DNA of 19,332 nt from an uncultured bacterium. Its GTDB lineage: Bacteria; Bacteroidota; Bacteroidia; Bacteroidales; Paludibacteraceae. This document shows positions 8,779 through 17,233 of this stretch, in pieces. The position numbers and the translations under genes are program-made. The notes below the pieces were generated by a model. The model searched no databases and was not told the DNA's origin. It saw only the letters and a program-made list of their open reading frames with translations. How positions within the stretch are numbered: position 1 is the first letter of the stretch; each line of letters starts with the position of its first letter. The DNA is taken from positions 1 through 19,332 of the forward strand of contig CAMHCZ010000014.1 in the NCBI GenBank assembly GCA_946183755.1, written 5' to 3'.

Positions 8779-9435
8779 ATGGATATTAAAAACAAGGAAG
8801 TTGCGGAGTGCGACAACATCGACACCGAGCAAAGAATATTCAACGCCGCGCAGACACTTTTCCTGCAAAAAGGACTGAGCGACACGACGATGCAGGACAT
8901 CGCCGACAAGGCCGGAATATCGCGCACCGCCCTGCACTACTACTTCAGAAGCAAGGACCGACTGTTTGAGAAAAGCCTCAACAACTTCATCAGCAACATA
9001 ATGCCGGATCTGGATGCTACTCTGAAAAAGGACATCTGCCTGACCGACAAGATTATAGAAATCTGCTGCCACTACATCGACAAGCTGAAGGACAACGAGT
9101 TGCTGCCTGGATTCATGATAATGGAGCTGCGCAGGAATCCTAAAGAGATTATCTCGTTCGTATTCAACGAGTGGACAACGATTGACTTCTCGTCCATCAA
9201 GGAGCAGATGGAAAGAGAGGTGAGCGAGGGCAAAATCAGAAGATTCGACATATCGCAGATGGTGCTCAACATCATGGGGCTCTGCGTGCTGCCTTTCGTT
9301 TATAAGCCGATAATGTGCGATGTGTTCAAGACACTCGGCGACAAAGAGGACTTCGATTCATTCATCGAGAAACGCAAGGTAATAATCGCCGAAATGATCA
9401 GGCTCTGGCTCCAGGACACAAGCAACGAAGAATAA
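8779..9435 (+). CDS. TetR/AcrR-family transcriptional regulator
   Basis: A 218-residue predicted repressor. The N-terminal TetR DNA-binding domain covers about residues 16-65, with the helix-turn-helix in TTMQDIADKAGISRTALHYY (36-55) followed by FRSKDRLF. The remaining residues form the variable helical ligand-binding and dimer domain. The frame is open to a TTG at 8728, but that start falls inside the operator palindrome and would require translation from the transcription start itself, so ATG 8779 is chosen. The stop is only 20 bases before the large activase gene, so the two are cotranscribed. With the palindrome on the predicted start site, autorepression plus control of the activase is the simplest reading. 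The inducing ligand is unknown; a substrate or product of the activase is plausible. Confidence 0.9.
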   Translation: MDIKNKEVAECDNIDTEQRIFNAAQTLFLQKGLSDTTMQDIADKAGISRTALHYYFRSKDRLFEKSLNNFISNIMPDLDATLKKDICLTDKIIEICCHYIDKLKDNELLPGFMIMELRRNPKEIISFVFNEWTTIDFSSIKEQMEREVSEGKIRRFDISQMVLNIMGLCVLPFVYKPIMCDVFKTLGDKEDFDSFIEKRKVIIAEMIRLWLQDTSNEE

Positions 9436-9455
9436 AACACAATCAACTATAAAAC

Positions 9456-12400
9456 ATGAGTAACGAAAACAAACCTATCAGACTTGGTATCGACGTCGGC
9501 TCTACAACCGTGAAGATTGTAGCCATCGACGACAACAGAAACATCCTGTTCAAATCATACAGAAGACACTTCACAAGACTCGTGGAGACAATCGTGGAGA
9601 CGCTTGCCGATGTGAAGAAAGAACTCGGCGACGTGAAGTTCAACATCTGCCTGACAGGCTCGGGCGCCATGGGCATAGCCGACAGAACCGGAATGCAGTT
9701 CGTGCAAGAGGTGGTGGCTGTGACAAGGTCGCTGCAGACATTCTACCCTGAAGCGAGAACGCTGATAGACATAGGCGGCGAGGACGCGAAGCTGGTGCTG
9801 GTGAAGAAAGGCAAGACTCCCGACATAAGAATGAACGGAAACTGCGCCGGCGGTACAGGTGCGTTCATAGACCAGATGGCCGGACTGCTGAACATAAACA
9901 TCGACGACATGGACACTCTGGCGCAGAAAAGCCAGAACATCTACCCTATCGCATCGCGCTGCGGCGTATTCGCCAAGACTGACGTGCAGAACCTCATAGC
10001 CAGAAAGATTGACATAAGCGACATTGCCGCATCAATATTCCACGCTGTGGCACTGCAGACCATCAACGCACTGGCGAGAGGCTGCGACATCCTGCCTCAG
10101 GTCGTATTCTGCGGCGGTCCGCTCACCTACATCAAGTCGCTCCGCGACGCATTCATCCGCCTGCTCAAACTCGAGGAAAAGGACTACGAGGCGCCTGAGT
10201 TCGCACAGCTGTTCACCGCTCTGGGCGCGGCTCTCATGGCCAAGCACGAGAACGAGCTGATGAACGCCGAGGAGCTGGAAAGCAAACTGAGCGAGTACAC
10301 TTGCAACATAACCAAGGAGGAAGAATCGCTTGCACCGCTGTTCACCGAGCAATTGCCTCTGGAGAAGTGGGACAAGGCGAGAAACATAATCAACGTGCCT
10401 GAACGAGAGCTGCAGCAAGGCGAAAAGGAGGTCGGCGTGTTCATTGGCATCGACTCAGGCTCTACTACGACAAAAGTGATTATCACCGACGAGGATTCGA
10501 ATCTGCTGTACACATATTACAACAACAACCAGGGAAATCCGCTGCAGACTGCAGTAGCCGGACTCGAGGTGTTCAAGAAGAGCGTCGAGGAGAAAGGCTG
10601 CTCTGTTGTAGTGAAAGGCTCGGCTGTGACCGGATACGGCGAGGACCTGCTGCACGCGGCGCTGAACACCGACCACGGCATCGTGGAGACCATAGCTCAC
10701 TACCTTGCGGCCAAGAGCATAGACAAGGATGTGTCGTTTATCCTCGACATCGGCGGTCAGGACCTCAAAGCCATATTCGCGCAGAACGGAACGATCACCG
10801 ACATCGAGATAAACGAGGCTTGCTCATCGGGCTGCGGCTCGTTCGTGGAGTCGTTCGCCAAGACGCTTGGCTATTCGGCTGCCAAGTTCGCCGACCTCGC
10901 CTGCGAATCGAAAGCGCCATGCGACTTAGGTTCAAGATGTACCGTGTTCATGAACTCCAAAGTTCGTCAGGCGCTGAAGGACGGCGCGACAGTAGAAGAC
11001 CTTTCTGCCGGACTGGCTTACTCTGTCGTGAAGAACTGCCTCTACAAGGTGCTTAAGCTCGACAATCTCAAGGAGATAGGCGGAAACATCGTCGTGCAAG
11101 GCGGAACATTCAAGAACAGAGCCGTGTTCAGAGCGCTCGAGCTGCTTAGCGAGAAGAAGATTTCGTCGTCAAACCGTCCTGAGCTCATGGGAGCCTACGG
11201 CGCGGCATTGTACGCACGCTCCAAAGCCAAGGCTGGCAAGGAGTCTTCATTCATCGGATTCGACAGCCTCGAGGCGGCAAGCAACTACGAGACGAAGTTC
11301 GCCACTTGCAACGGATGTACAAACATGTGCTCCATCACAGTGTTCAAGTTCCCTAACGGCAAGAGATGCTACTCCGGCAACAAGTGCGAGAAGAAGTTCA
11401 CAAACAACCCTGAGCGTCTGACCAGAGGCGAGAACGTCTTCGACTTCAAGCGCGAAAGACTATTCAACATAGAGAACAACCCTAAGCACCCAAGACTCAG
11501 AATCGGCATACCAAGAGCGCTGACCATATATGAGAACTTCCCGTTCTGGCAGACGCTCTTCACAAGCTGCAACATCGAGGTGGTGCTGAGCAACCTGTCG
11601 TCGGCATCGCTTTACGAGAAAGGCGCCGGCTCTATCATGTCCGACAACATCTGCTTCCCTGCGAAGCTGGCTCACGGACACGTCATCGACCTGGCAGAGA
11701 AAGGCGTAGATAGAATATTCTATCCATTTATATTATTTGAAAGAAACGAGTTCAAGAACTCAAACAACTGCTTCAACTGCCCTATCGTTACGGCATATTC
11801 CGAAGTGCTCAACAACATCAACTCCGACGTGCCTCTGGACGCGCCAGCATTCAACCTCTCTAACGAAAAGCTCACAGAGAACGCGTGCATCGAGTACTTG
11901 AAGAAGCTCGGCATTGACAAAAAGACTGCCAAAGCCGCAGTGCAGAAGGCTATCGAGGCACAGAAGAAATATAAGCAGGAGATTTTCGACAAGAACCTCG
12001 AGATTTACAAGAACGCCATAAGAAACAACGAGCCTGTCATCGTGCTCGCCGGCCACCCTTACCAGACCGACCCTATGGTGCACCAGAAGATTTCCGACAT
12101 TCTCTCCGACCTCGGAGTGGCTGTCGTGAACGAGGAAATCGCAGCCGAGACCGACTCCAACGCATTCAGCAGAGAGTATTACACCATATCGCAGTGGGCA
12201 TATCCTAACAGAGTGCTGCAGGCTGCGGCATGGGTAGCCAAGAGACCGGACAACGTATATCTCGTGCAGATGAACTCGTTCGGATGCGGACCGGACGCCA
12301 TCATCATCGACGAAATCAGAGACCTGATGAAGCGTAACAACAAGTCGCACACGCTCATCCGTATCGATGAGATAGCCTCAACCGGCTCAATAAAACTCCG

Positions 12401-13712
12401 TCTGCGCTCACTCGTCGAGTCAATCAAGCTGAAGGGCAGCACAAGCGGCAGCACAAGCGAGATAGAGAAGACTCCAGTGTTCCAGGTCAAGGACCGTCAG
12501 AAGACTATTCTCGTGCCTTGGTTCGCCGACTTCTACTCACCTTACATCCCTATGCTGGGACGCAAGATGAACTACAACATCGTGAACCTGCCTAAGCCTT
12601 CGAGAAAGACACTCGACGTGGCTCTAAAAGCCGTGAACAACGAGGTATGCTACCCTGCGCTCTGCGTTGTAGGCGACCTTATCGCTGCCGTCAAGAGCGG
12701 CAAGTACGATTCCAAGGACATCGTGCTGGGCATATCGCAGACTTCAGGACAATGCCGCGCTACCAACTACATCGCACTCATCAAGAGAGCACTGATAAAC
12801 GCCGGATATAAGGACATACCTGTAGTGGCAATATCAGTCAGCGCCGGCACAATAAACGAGCAGCCGGGCTTCGACCTCAACTACAAGAAAGTGCTGTTCC
12901 CTGTGCTGCACGCGCTCGGATTCTCCGACTCGCTGATGCGCCTTTACTACGGCACAGTGTCGCGCGAACTGGTCAAAGGCACATGCGAGAAGCTTAAGGA
13001 CAAGTACATCGAGGAGTCAATAAAGCTCCTTGAGGAGAACAAGTTCAAGAGACTCAAGCCGCTTCTCGAAGAGGCTGTCGAGGAATTCAACAACGTGCCT
13101 GTGAAGGAAGGCAAGGGACAGGTCATCGGCATCATCGGCGAGATTTACGTCAAGTACAACTCATTCGGAAACTACGGCATCGTGGACTGGCTCATAAGCC
13201 AAGGCATCGAAGTGGCTATACCTCCAGTGACGAACTTCTTCACTCAGGGATTCGTGAACAACGAGGCCAAGAGAATGCAGAACATCCTCCCTGGCAAGCA
13301 CAGCTTCAACATCGTAAGCAAACTGGCTGAGAAGATGATAGCCGCATACCAGGCCAAGTACGAGAAGCCGCTCAAGAAATTCAAGCGCTACCGCAAGTTC
13401 GAGAGCGTGAGAGAAGAGGCAAGACTCGCCGAGAAGTCAGTCAACCTGCTCAACCAGTACGGTGAGGGATGGCTCATCCCAGGCGAGATAGCCGGATTCG
13501 CAAAGCAAGGCATCAACAATGTCGTGTGCATCCAGCCATTCGGATGTATCGCAAACCACGTCATAGGCAAGGGAATCGAGAAGAAGATGAAGAAGGAATA
13601 TCCAGACATCAACCTTCTGTTCCTCGACTTCGACTACGGAACAACGCAAGTCAACGTGCTCAACCGTCTGCACTTCATGCTCATGGGCAACGAGGCGCCG
13701 ACCGAGGTGTAA
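9456..13712 (+). CDS. Acyl-CoA dehydratase activase fusion: two BadF/HgdC ATPase modules plus DUF2229/dehydratase-like halves
   Basis: A 1418-residue iron-sulfur protein related to the 2-hydroxyacyl-CoA dehydratase/benzoyl-CoA reductase activase system, which uses ATP to push an electron to very low potential. ATPase module 1 has GIDVGSTTVK (11-20), DIGGED (105-110), NGNCAGGTGAF (128-138) and SRCGVFAKTD (167-176). Module 2 has GIDSGSTTTK (331-340), DIGGQD (431-436), NEACSSGCGSF (453-463) and SRCTVFMNS (493-501). Cluster cysteines 130/169 and 456/495 both have the 39-residue spacing of HgdC. A cysteine-rich link (Cys618, 621, 625, 638, 644) leads to a DUF2229-like half (about 682-970; Cys733, 772, 775, 944). 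A GSTSGSTS linker (994-1001) then precedes a second dehydratase-like half (about 1015-1400; Cys1065, 1070, 1100, 1364). The protein is soluble and probably oxygen-sensitive. Fused homologues are common in anaerobes, but I know of no assigned substrate. Confidence 0.9.
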   Translation: MSNENKPIRLGIDVGSTTVKIVAIDDNRNILFKSYRRHFTRLVETIVETLADVKKELGDVKFNICLTGSGAMGIADRTGMQFVQEVVAVTRSLQTFYPEARTLIDIGGEDAKLVLVKKGKTPDIRMNGNCAGGTGAFIDQMAGLLNINIDDMDTLAQKSQNIYPIASRCGVFAKTDVQNLIARKIDISDIAASIFHAVALQTINALARGCDILPQVVFCGGPLTYIKSLRDAFIRLLKLEEKDYEAPEFAQLFTALGAALMAKHENELMNAEELESKLSEYTCNITKEEESLAPLFTEQLPLEKWDKARNIINVPERELQQGEKEVGVFIGIDSGSTTTKVIITDEDSNLLYTYYNNNQGNPLQTAVAGLEVFKKSVEEKGCSVVVKGSAVTGYGEDLLHAALNTDHGIVETIAHYLAAKSIDKDVSFILDIGGQDLKAIFAQNGTITDIEINEACSSGCGSFVESFAKTLGYSAAKFADLACESKAPCDLGSRCTVFMNSKVRQALKDGATVEDLSAGLAYSVVKNCLYKVLKLDNLKEIGGNIVVQGGTFKNRAVFRALELLSEKKISSSNRPELMGAYGAALYARSKAKAGKESSFIGFDSLEAASNYETKFATCNGCTNMCSITVFKFPNGKRCYSGNKCEKKFTNNPERLTRGENVFDFKRERLFNIENNPKHPRLRIGIPRALTIYENFPFWQTLFTSCNIEVVLSNLSSASLYEKGAGSIMSDNICFPAKLAHGHVIDLAEKGVDRIFYPFILFERNEFKNSNNCFNCPIVTAYSEVLNNINSDVPLDAPAFNLSNEKLTENACIEYLKKLGIDKKTAKAAVQKAIEAQKKYKQEIFDKNLEIYKNAIRNNEPVIVLAGHPYQTDPMVHQKISDILSDLGVAVVNEEIAAETDSNAFSREYYTISQWAYPNRVLQAAAWVAKRPDNVYLVQMNSFGCGPDAIIIDEIRDLMKRNNKSHTLIRIDEIASTGSIKLRLRSLVESIKLKGSTSGSTSEIEKTPVFQVKDRQKTILVPWFADFYSPYIPMLGRKMNYNIVNLPKPSRKTLDVALKAVNNEVCYPALCVVGDLIAAVKSGKYDSKDIVLGISQTSGQCRATNYIALIKRALINAGYKDIPVVAISVSAGTINEQPGFDLNYKKVLFPVLHALGFSDSLMRLYYGTVSRELVKGTCEKLKDKYIEESIKLLEENKFKRLKPLLEEAVEEFNNVPVKEGKGQVIGIIGEIYVKYNSFGNYGIVDWLISQGIEVAIPPVTNFFTQGFVNNEAKRMQNILPGKHSFNIVSKLAEKMIAAYQAKYEKPLKKFKRYRKFESVREEARLAEKSVNLLNQYGEGWLIPGEIAGFAKQGINNVVCIQPFGCIANHVIGKGIEKKMKKEYPDINLLFLDFDYGTTQVNVLNRLHFMLMGNEAPTEV
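12435..12458 (+). repeat. Tandem 12-base duplication inside the activase gene
   Basis: Two perfect copies of GGCAGCACAAGC lie in frame and encode GSTS-GSTS, residues 994-1001. They sit at the junction between the two dehydratase-like halves and make a flexible linker. The perfect DNA identity points to recent slippage, so length may vary between strains. Confidence 0.85.
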
Positions 13713-13737
13713 GCACGGACACATAAATGCACAAAAC

Positions 13738-13768
13738 AAAAAAGGCTGCCGATTGGCAGCCTTTTTTT
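13738..13768. terminator. Bidirectional intrinsic terminator between activase and fur-family gene
   Basis: The stem GGCTGCC/GGCAGCC (13744-13750 with 13755-13761) encloses a GATT loop. It is flanked by six As on the left and seven Ts on the right, so either strand yields a G+C hairpin followed by a U tract. It lies 25 bases after the activase stop and 27 bases from the Fur-family stop, and so should end both convergent transcripts. Confidence 0.92.
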
Positions 13769-13795
13769 GTTTGTATTCTATCAAATCTCGATTTA

Positions 13796-14239
13796 TCAAG
13801 CAAAGTTCTTCTTCGCCGCTAAATGCGAGGAGCAATCCGAGCAGATGCCCTTTATCACGAAGTTCATGTCCGAGAACACAAACCCTTCAGGGAGCGGCGG
13901 CACTCGCAACGACATTTTCTCCAAACAGTAAGTGTGATGACACTCTGTGCAGTAGAAATGCGCATGGAGATGACACGAATGGTGTCCGTCGCAGTCAGGA
14001 TGGCAGATATTGTATTTCAACGCTCCGCTGCCGTCATCTATAGTGTGCAGCAGATGGTGCTCCTTGAACAGCGTCAGCGTACGGAAGATTGTCGATTTGT
14101 CCAGCGTAGGCAGCTGCATCTCTATGTCCGGCACGCTGAACGCGCACCCGAAGTCGCTTATCGTGCGCAAGACCATCAAGCGGTTAGCCGTCGGCTTTAT
14201 TCCGTGATGCTCCAGTATTTCCTCCGCAGACTCTTCCAC
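13796..14239 (-). CDS. Fur-family metal-dependent transcriptional regulator
   Basis: A 147-residue Fur/PerR/Zur superfamily protein. The winged helix covers about residues 1-75. ILEHHGIKPTANRLMVL (8-24) is the typical opening, and DKSTIFRTLTLF (47-58) is the recognition helix. The C-terminal dimer domain has a structural Cys4 zinc site, Cys97/Cys100 and Cys133/Cys136, preceded by an unusually His/Cys-rich loop at 79-94 that may bind regulatory metal. GTG 14239 is chosen as start: it lies 11 bases past the folD stop and gives the short N-terminus usual for Bacteroidetes homologues. ATG 14305 would overlap folD by 55 bases. The gene appears to be third in an ffh-folD-fur unit. Which metal or peroxide signal it senses cannot be decided from sequence. 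Confidence 0.88.
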   Translation of the reverse strand: MEESAEEILEHHGIKPTANRLMVLRTISDFGCAFSVPDIEMQLPTLDKSTIFRTLTLFKEHHLLHTIDDGSGALKYNICHPDCDGHHSCHLHAHFYCTECHHTYCLEKMSLRVPPLPEGFVFSDMNFVIKGICSDCSSHLAAKKNFA

Positions 14240-14250
14240 CGCCTCCGTTC

Positions 14251-15129
14251 TTACTTGTAATACTCCTTCTTGCCTGCCGCCAGAGTGTTCTTCATCAACG
14301 AGCATATAGTCATAGGGCCGACTCCGCCTGGCACAGGAGTGATATATGAGCACTTAGGAGCCACGTTCTCGAAATCCACGTCGCCGTTAAGACGGAAGCC
14401 GCTCTTTCTCGTAGCGTCAGGAACACGTGTTGTGCCCACGTCCACAATCACCGCTCCGTCCTTCACCATGTCGGCAGTCACGAAGTTCGGCTTGCCTATC
14501 GCGGCAATGATTATGTCGGCCTCGCGGCACTCTTCCTTGAGTGTCTGCGAACGGCTATGGCACACAGTCACAGTGGCGTCGCCGTACTGCTTCTGCATCA
14601 TCAGCTGCGCCATAGGCTTGCCCACGATGTTCGAGCGACCGAGTATCACGCACTTCTTGCCCGAAGTCTCTATGCCGTAACGCTTCAGCAGAGTGATGAT
14701 TCCCAGCGGTGTCGCTGATATGAAGCATGGCAGACCTATCGCCATACGTCCCACGTTTATAGGGTGGAAACCGTCAACGTCCTTGCGATAGTCTATCGCC
14801 TCGATTATCTTCTGTTCGTCAATATGCTTTGGCAAAGGGAGTTGCACGATGAATCCGTCAACATCCTCGTCCTTGTTGAGTTTGTCAACACACGCCAGCA
14901 GCTCCTCCTCTGTGATGTCAGCCTCATATCTGATGAGCGTTGACTTGAATCCGCAAGCCTCGCACGCCAGCACTTTGTTCTTTACGTATGTCTCCGAGCC
15001 TCCGTCATGACCGACAAGCACTGCTGCCAGATGCGGCTGCTTGCCTCCGTTTGCTACTATTTGCTTAACCTCCTCGGCTATCTCCGCCTTTATGGCTGTA
15101 GCCGTGGCTTTTCCGTCTATTAACTGCAT
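14251..15129 (-). CDS. folD: Bifunctional methylenetetrahydrofolate dehydrogenase/methenyltetrahydrofolate cyclohydrolase
   Basis: FolD interconverts 5,10-methylene-, 5,10-methenyl- and 10-formyl-tetrahydrofolate using NADP, feeding purine and formyl-methionine synthesis. The 292 residues match the family. The catalytic domain shows Tyr48 and Lys52 in ETYVKNK (46-52), Gln96 in QLPLPKHID (96-104) and Asp119 in DVDGFHPINVG (117-127). The NAD(P)-binding Rossmann part shows VILGRSNIVGKP (161-172). The family signature PVPGGVGPMT lies at 265-274. Start ATG 15129 is 15 bases after the ffh stop, so it is cotranscribed with ffh, an arrangement I associate with Bacteroidales. No internal anomaly was seen. 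Confidence 0.97.
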   Translation of the reverse strand: MQLIDGKATATAIKAEIAEEVKQIVANGGKQPHLAAVLVGHDGGSETYVKNKVLACEACGFKSTLIRYEADITEEELLACVDKLNKDEDVDGFIVQLPLPKHIDEQKIIEAIDYRKDVDGFHPINVGRMAIGLPCFISATPLGIITLLKRYGIETSGKKCVILGRSNIVGKPMAQLMMQKQYGDATVTVCHSRSQTLKEECREADIIIAAIGKPNFVTADMVKDGAVIVDVGTTRVPDATRKSGFRLNGDVDFENVAPKCSYITPVPGGVGPMTICSLMKNTLAAGKKEYYK

Positions 15130-15144
15130 AATTATATCTTTTTG

Positions 15145-16491
15145 TTATCTCATTCTTGGCATTCCGCCCTTCATCAGTCCCGAAAGGCCTTTGAGCTTGC
15201 TTTTATTCTTTGTCAGCGACGACATCATCTTCCTTGTGTCGGCGAACTGCTTGAGCAGTCGGTTCACCTCGGCGATGTCGTTGCCCGAGCCTTTGGCTAT
15301 TCGCTGGCGGCGCGAAGCGTTCAGTATGTCCGGATTGGCACGCTCCTCTGGAGTCATGCTCTTGATTATGGCTTCGATGCCCTTGAAGGCGTTGTCGTCT
15401 ATGTCAACGTTCTTCAGAGCCTTGCCCACACCAGGTATCATCGAAGCGAGATCCTTCAGATTTCCCATCTTCTTTATCTGCTCTATCTGGTTCAGGAAGT
15501 CGTTGAAGTCAAACTGGTTCTTGGCTATCTTCTTCTGGAGTTTCTTGGCCTCCTCCTCGTCATACTGTTCCTTGGCCTTCTCCACCAACGACACGATATC
15601 GCCCATGCCGAGGATTCTGTCCGCCATACGCTCTGGATAGAACACGTCGAGCGCGTCCATCTTCTCGCCTGTTCCGACGAACTTTATAGGCTTGTTCACC
15701 ACCGAACGTATAGAAAGCGCGGCACCGCCTCTTGTGTCACCGTCGAGCTTTGTCAGCACCACTCCGTCGAAATCCAGACGGTCGTTGAATGTCTTGGCTG
15801 TGTTCACGGCATCCTGTCCGGTCATGGAATCGACCACGAACAGCGTTTCCTGAGGATTGAGCTCGTTCTTCAGACGCTCTATCTCGTCCATCATCTGCTC
15901 ATCGACAGCCAATCGTCCTGCGGTATCTATTATCACCACGTCGTTGCCTTTGCGCTTAGCCTCATCAACAGCGGCTTTCGCGATAACAACCGGGTCCTTC
16001 TGACTCTCATCCGAATACACAGCCACGCCTATCTGACCGCCGACCACCTTGAGCTGCTCTATTGCCGCTGGACGGTAAACGTCGCAAGCCACCAGAAGCG
16101 GATTCTTGCCTTTCTTGGTCTTCAGCATATTGGCTAATTTGCCACTGAAAGTCGTCTTACCGCTACCCTGCAGACCACTCATCAGAATCACTGACGGAGC
16201 GCCTTTCAGGTTTACGCCCACCGACTCGCCGCCCATGAGGGCAGCCAGCTCGTCGTGCACGATTTTCACCATCAGCTGCTGTGGCTTGATGGAAGTGAGC
16301 ACCTTCTGACCTATAGCCTTCTCCTTCACCTGCTCGGTGAACTGCTTGGCTGTCTTGTAGTTCACATCGGCGTCAAGCAACGCCTTGCGAACATCTTTCA
16401 ATGTCTCTGCTACATTAATCTCGGTAATGCTGCCATGTCCTTTCAGTATCTTGAAGGACCTCTCTAATCTCTCGCTTAAATTCTCAAACAT
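15145..16491 (-). CDS. ffh: Signal recognition particle GTPase Ffh (SRP54)
   Basis: The protein subunit of bacterial SRP binds 4.5S RNA and signal sequences of nascent membrane proteins and docks to FtsY. The 448 residues are normal. The N domain is about 1-95. The G domain shows GLQGSGKTT (106-114), DVYRPAA (137-143), DTAGRL (189-194), TKLDGDTRGG (247-256) and FVGTGEKMDAL (271-281). The C-terminal M domain (about 325-448) has SRRQRIAKGSG (393-403), the 4.5S RNA-binding helix-turn, and a methionine-containing tail ending MKGGMPRMR. It heads the ffh-folD-fur unit and diverges from a TetR gene across 94 bases. No 4.5S RNA gene was recognised in the window. Confidence 0.98.
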   Translation of the reverse strand: MFENLSERLERSFKILKGHGSITEINVAETLKDVRKALLDADVNYKTAKQFTEQVKEKAIGQKVLTSIKPQQLMVKIVHDELAALMGGESVGVNLKGAPSVILMSGLQGSGKTTFSGKLANMLKTKKGKNPLLVACDVYRPAAIEQLKVVGGQIGVAVYSDESQKDPVVIAKAAVDEAKRKGNDVVIIDTAGRLAVDEQMMDEIERLKNELNPQETLFVVDSMTGQDAVNTAKTFNDRLDFDGVVLTKLDGDTRGGAALSIRSVVNKPIKFVGTGEKMDALDVFYPERMADRILGMGDIVSLVEKAKEQYDEEEAKKLQKKIAKNQFDFNDFLNQIEQIKKMGNLKDLASMIPGVGKALKNVDIDDNAFKGIEAIIKSMTPEERANPDILNASRRQRIAKGSGNDIAEVNRLLKQFADTRKMMSSLTKNKSKLKGLSGLMKGGMPRMR

Positions 16492-16535
16492 TGGTTATTT
16501 TTACTTTTTTGTCACCCGATTTCTTTGATAAATTG

Positions 16536-16543
16536 CAAATGTA
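16536..16543 (-). promoter_or_regulatory. Putative -7 element for ffh operon
   Basis: CAAATGTA reads TACATTTG on the minus strand, a full TAnnTTTG match, 44 bases before the ffh start. The -33 region at the expected distance (CACA at 16567-16570) is a poor match to CAAA. The same octamer occurs upstream of the BFN gene. Confidence 0.5.
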
Positions 16544-16585
16544 TGGAAAAAAAAGTAATTTCGCATCACATAAAAACAAGGAAGT

Positions 16586-17161
16586 ATGGGCATATCAAAA
16601 ACACGTCAAATGCTTGTAGATGTCGCACGACAGCTTTTTGCCAAGGACGGCAAAAACAACGTCACAATGAACGACATCGCCACGGCGTCCCAGAAGGGAA
16701 GACGAACATTATACACTTACTTCAAGAACAAAAACGCCATTTATCTGGCTGTTATCGAGAAAGAAATATCTCTGTTGCAGGAGAAACTGCAGACGGTTCT
16801 TGACAAAAACGTTCCGCCGGACCAGAAAATCATCGAATACCTCTTCGTGCACCTCGAGGCTGCGAAGGAGGCTCTCACCAGAAACGGTTCGCTCAGAGCC
16901 GACTTCTTCAAGGACATATACGAAGTGGAGCACGCAAGACAACGCGTGGACCTCTGGGAGACCGACAGACTGACGGAAATAATACAACAAGGCATAAACG
17001 ACGGCATCTTCAACTGCAAAGACGCCAGACTCACCGCCACAATACTCTTCTACAGCCTCAAAGGCATGGAGCAGTCATACTTCAGAGACAGAGTTTCGAA
17101 GATGGTGGACAGCAACAGAGAAGAGATAGTCAGAGTGCTTTTCACCGGACTATGCAAATAA
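16586..17161 (+). CDS. TetR/AcrR-family transcriptional regulator (divergent from ffh)
   Basis: A 191-residue predicted DNA-binding regulator. The TetR N-terminal domain covers about residues 5-60, with a helix-turn-helix around VTMNDIATASQKGRRTLYTYF (26-46) followed by KNKNAIY. The rest is the variable helical effector domain. ATG 16586 follows an AAGGAAG that could act as a weak ribosome site. A poor promoter candidate, ATTG-N20-TAATTTCG (16532-16563), overlaps the ffh -7 element, so the two divergent genes may share control. No clear palindromic operator was found. Transcription is probably ended by the hairpin at 17187-17217. It is not closely similar to the other TetR protein here beyond the DNA-binding region; target genes are unknown. 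Confidence 0.88.
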   Translation: MGISKTRQMLVDVARQLFAKDGKNNVTMNDIATASQKGRRTLYTYFKNKNAIYLAVIEKEISLLQEKLQTVLDKNVPPDQKIIEYLFVHLEAAKEALTRNGSLRADFFKDIYEVEHARQRVDLWETDRLTEIIQQGINDGIFNCKDARLTATILFYSLKGMEQSYFRDRVSKMVDSNREEIVRVLFTGLCK

Positions 17162-17186
17162 CCGATTGACAAAACAATGCAACATA

Positions 17187-17217
17187 AGGGGAGGCGCGTG
17201 CCACCCCTGTTTTTTTT
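17187..17217 (+). terminator. Intrinsic terminator after the second tetR gene
   Basis: AGGGGAGGC (17187-17195) pairs with GCCACCCCT (17200-17208) except for one A.A mismatch, around a GCGT loop. One G and eight Ts (17210-17217) follow. It lies 25 bases after the TetR stop but ends only 16 bases before the cyclophilin ATG, so it may also act as an attenuator for that gene. Confidence 0.85.
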
Positions 17218-17233
17218 CACACGAAATTTCATC

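Noticed and set aside
17177..17233. Upstream in-frame ATG for the cyclophilin
   Set aside because: It would translate through the terminator hairpin and place a charged stretch before an otherwise perfect lipoprotein signal peptide.
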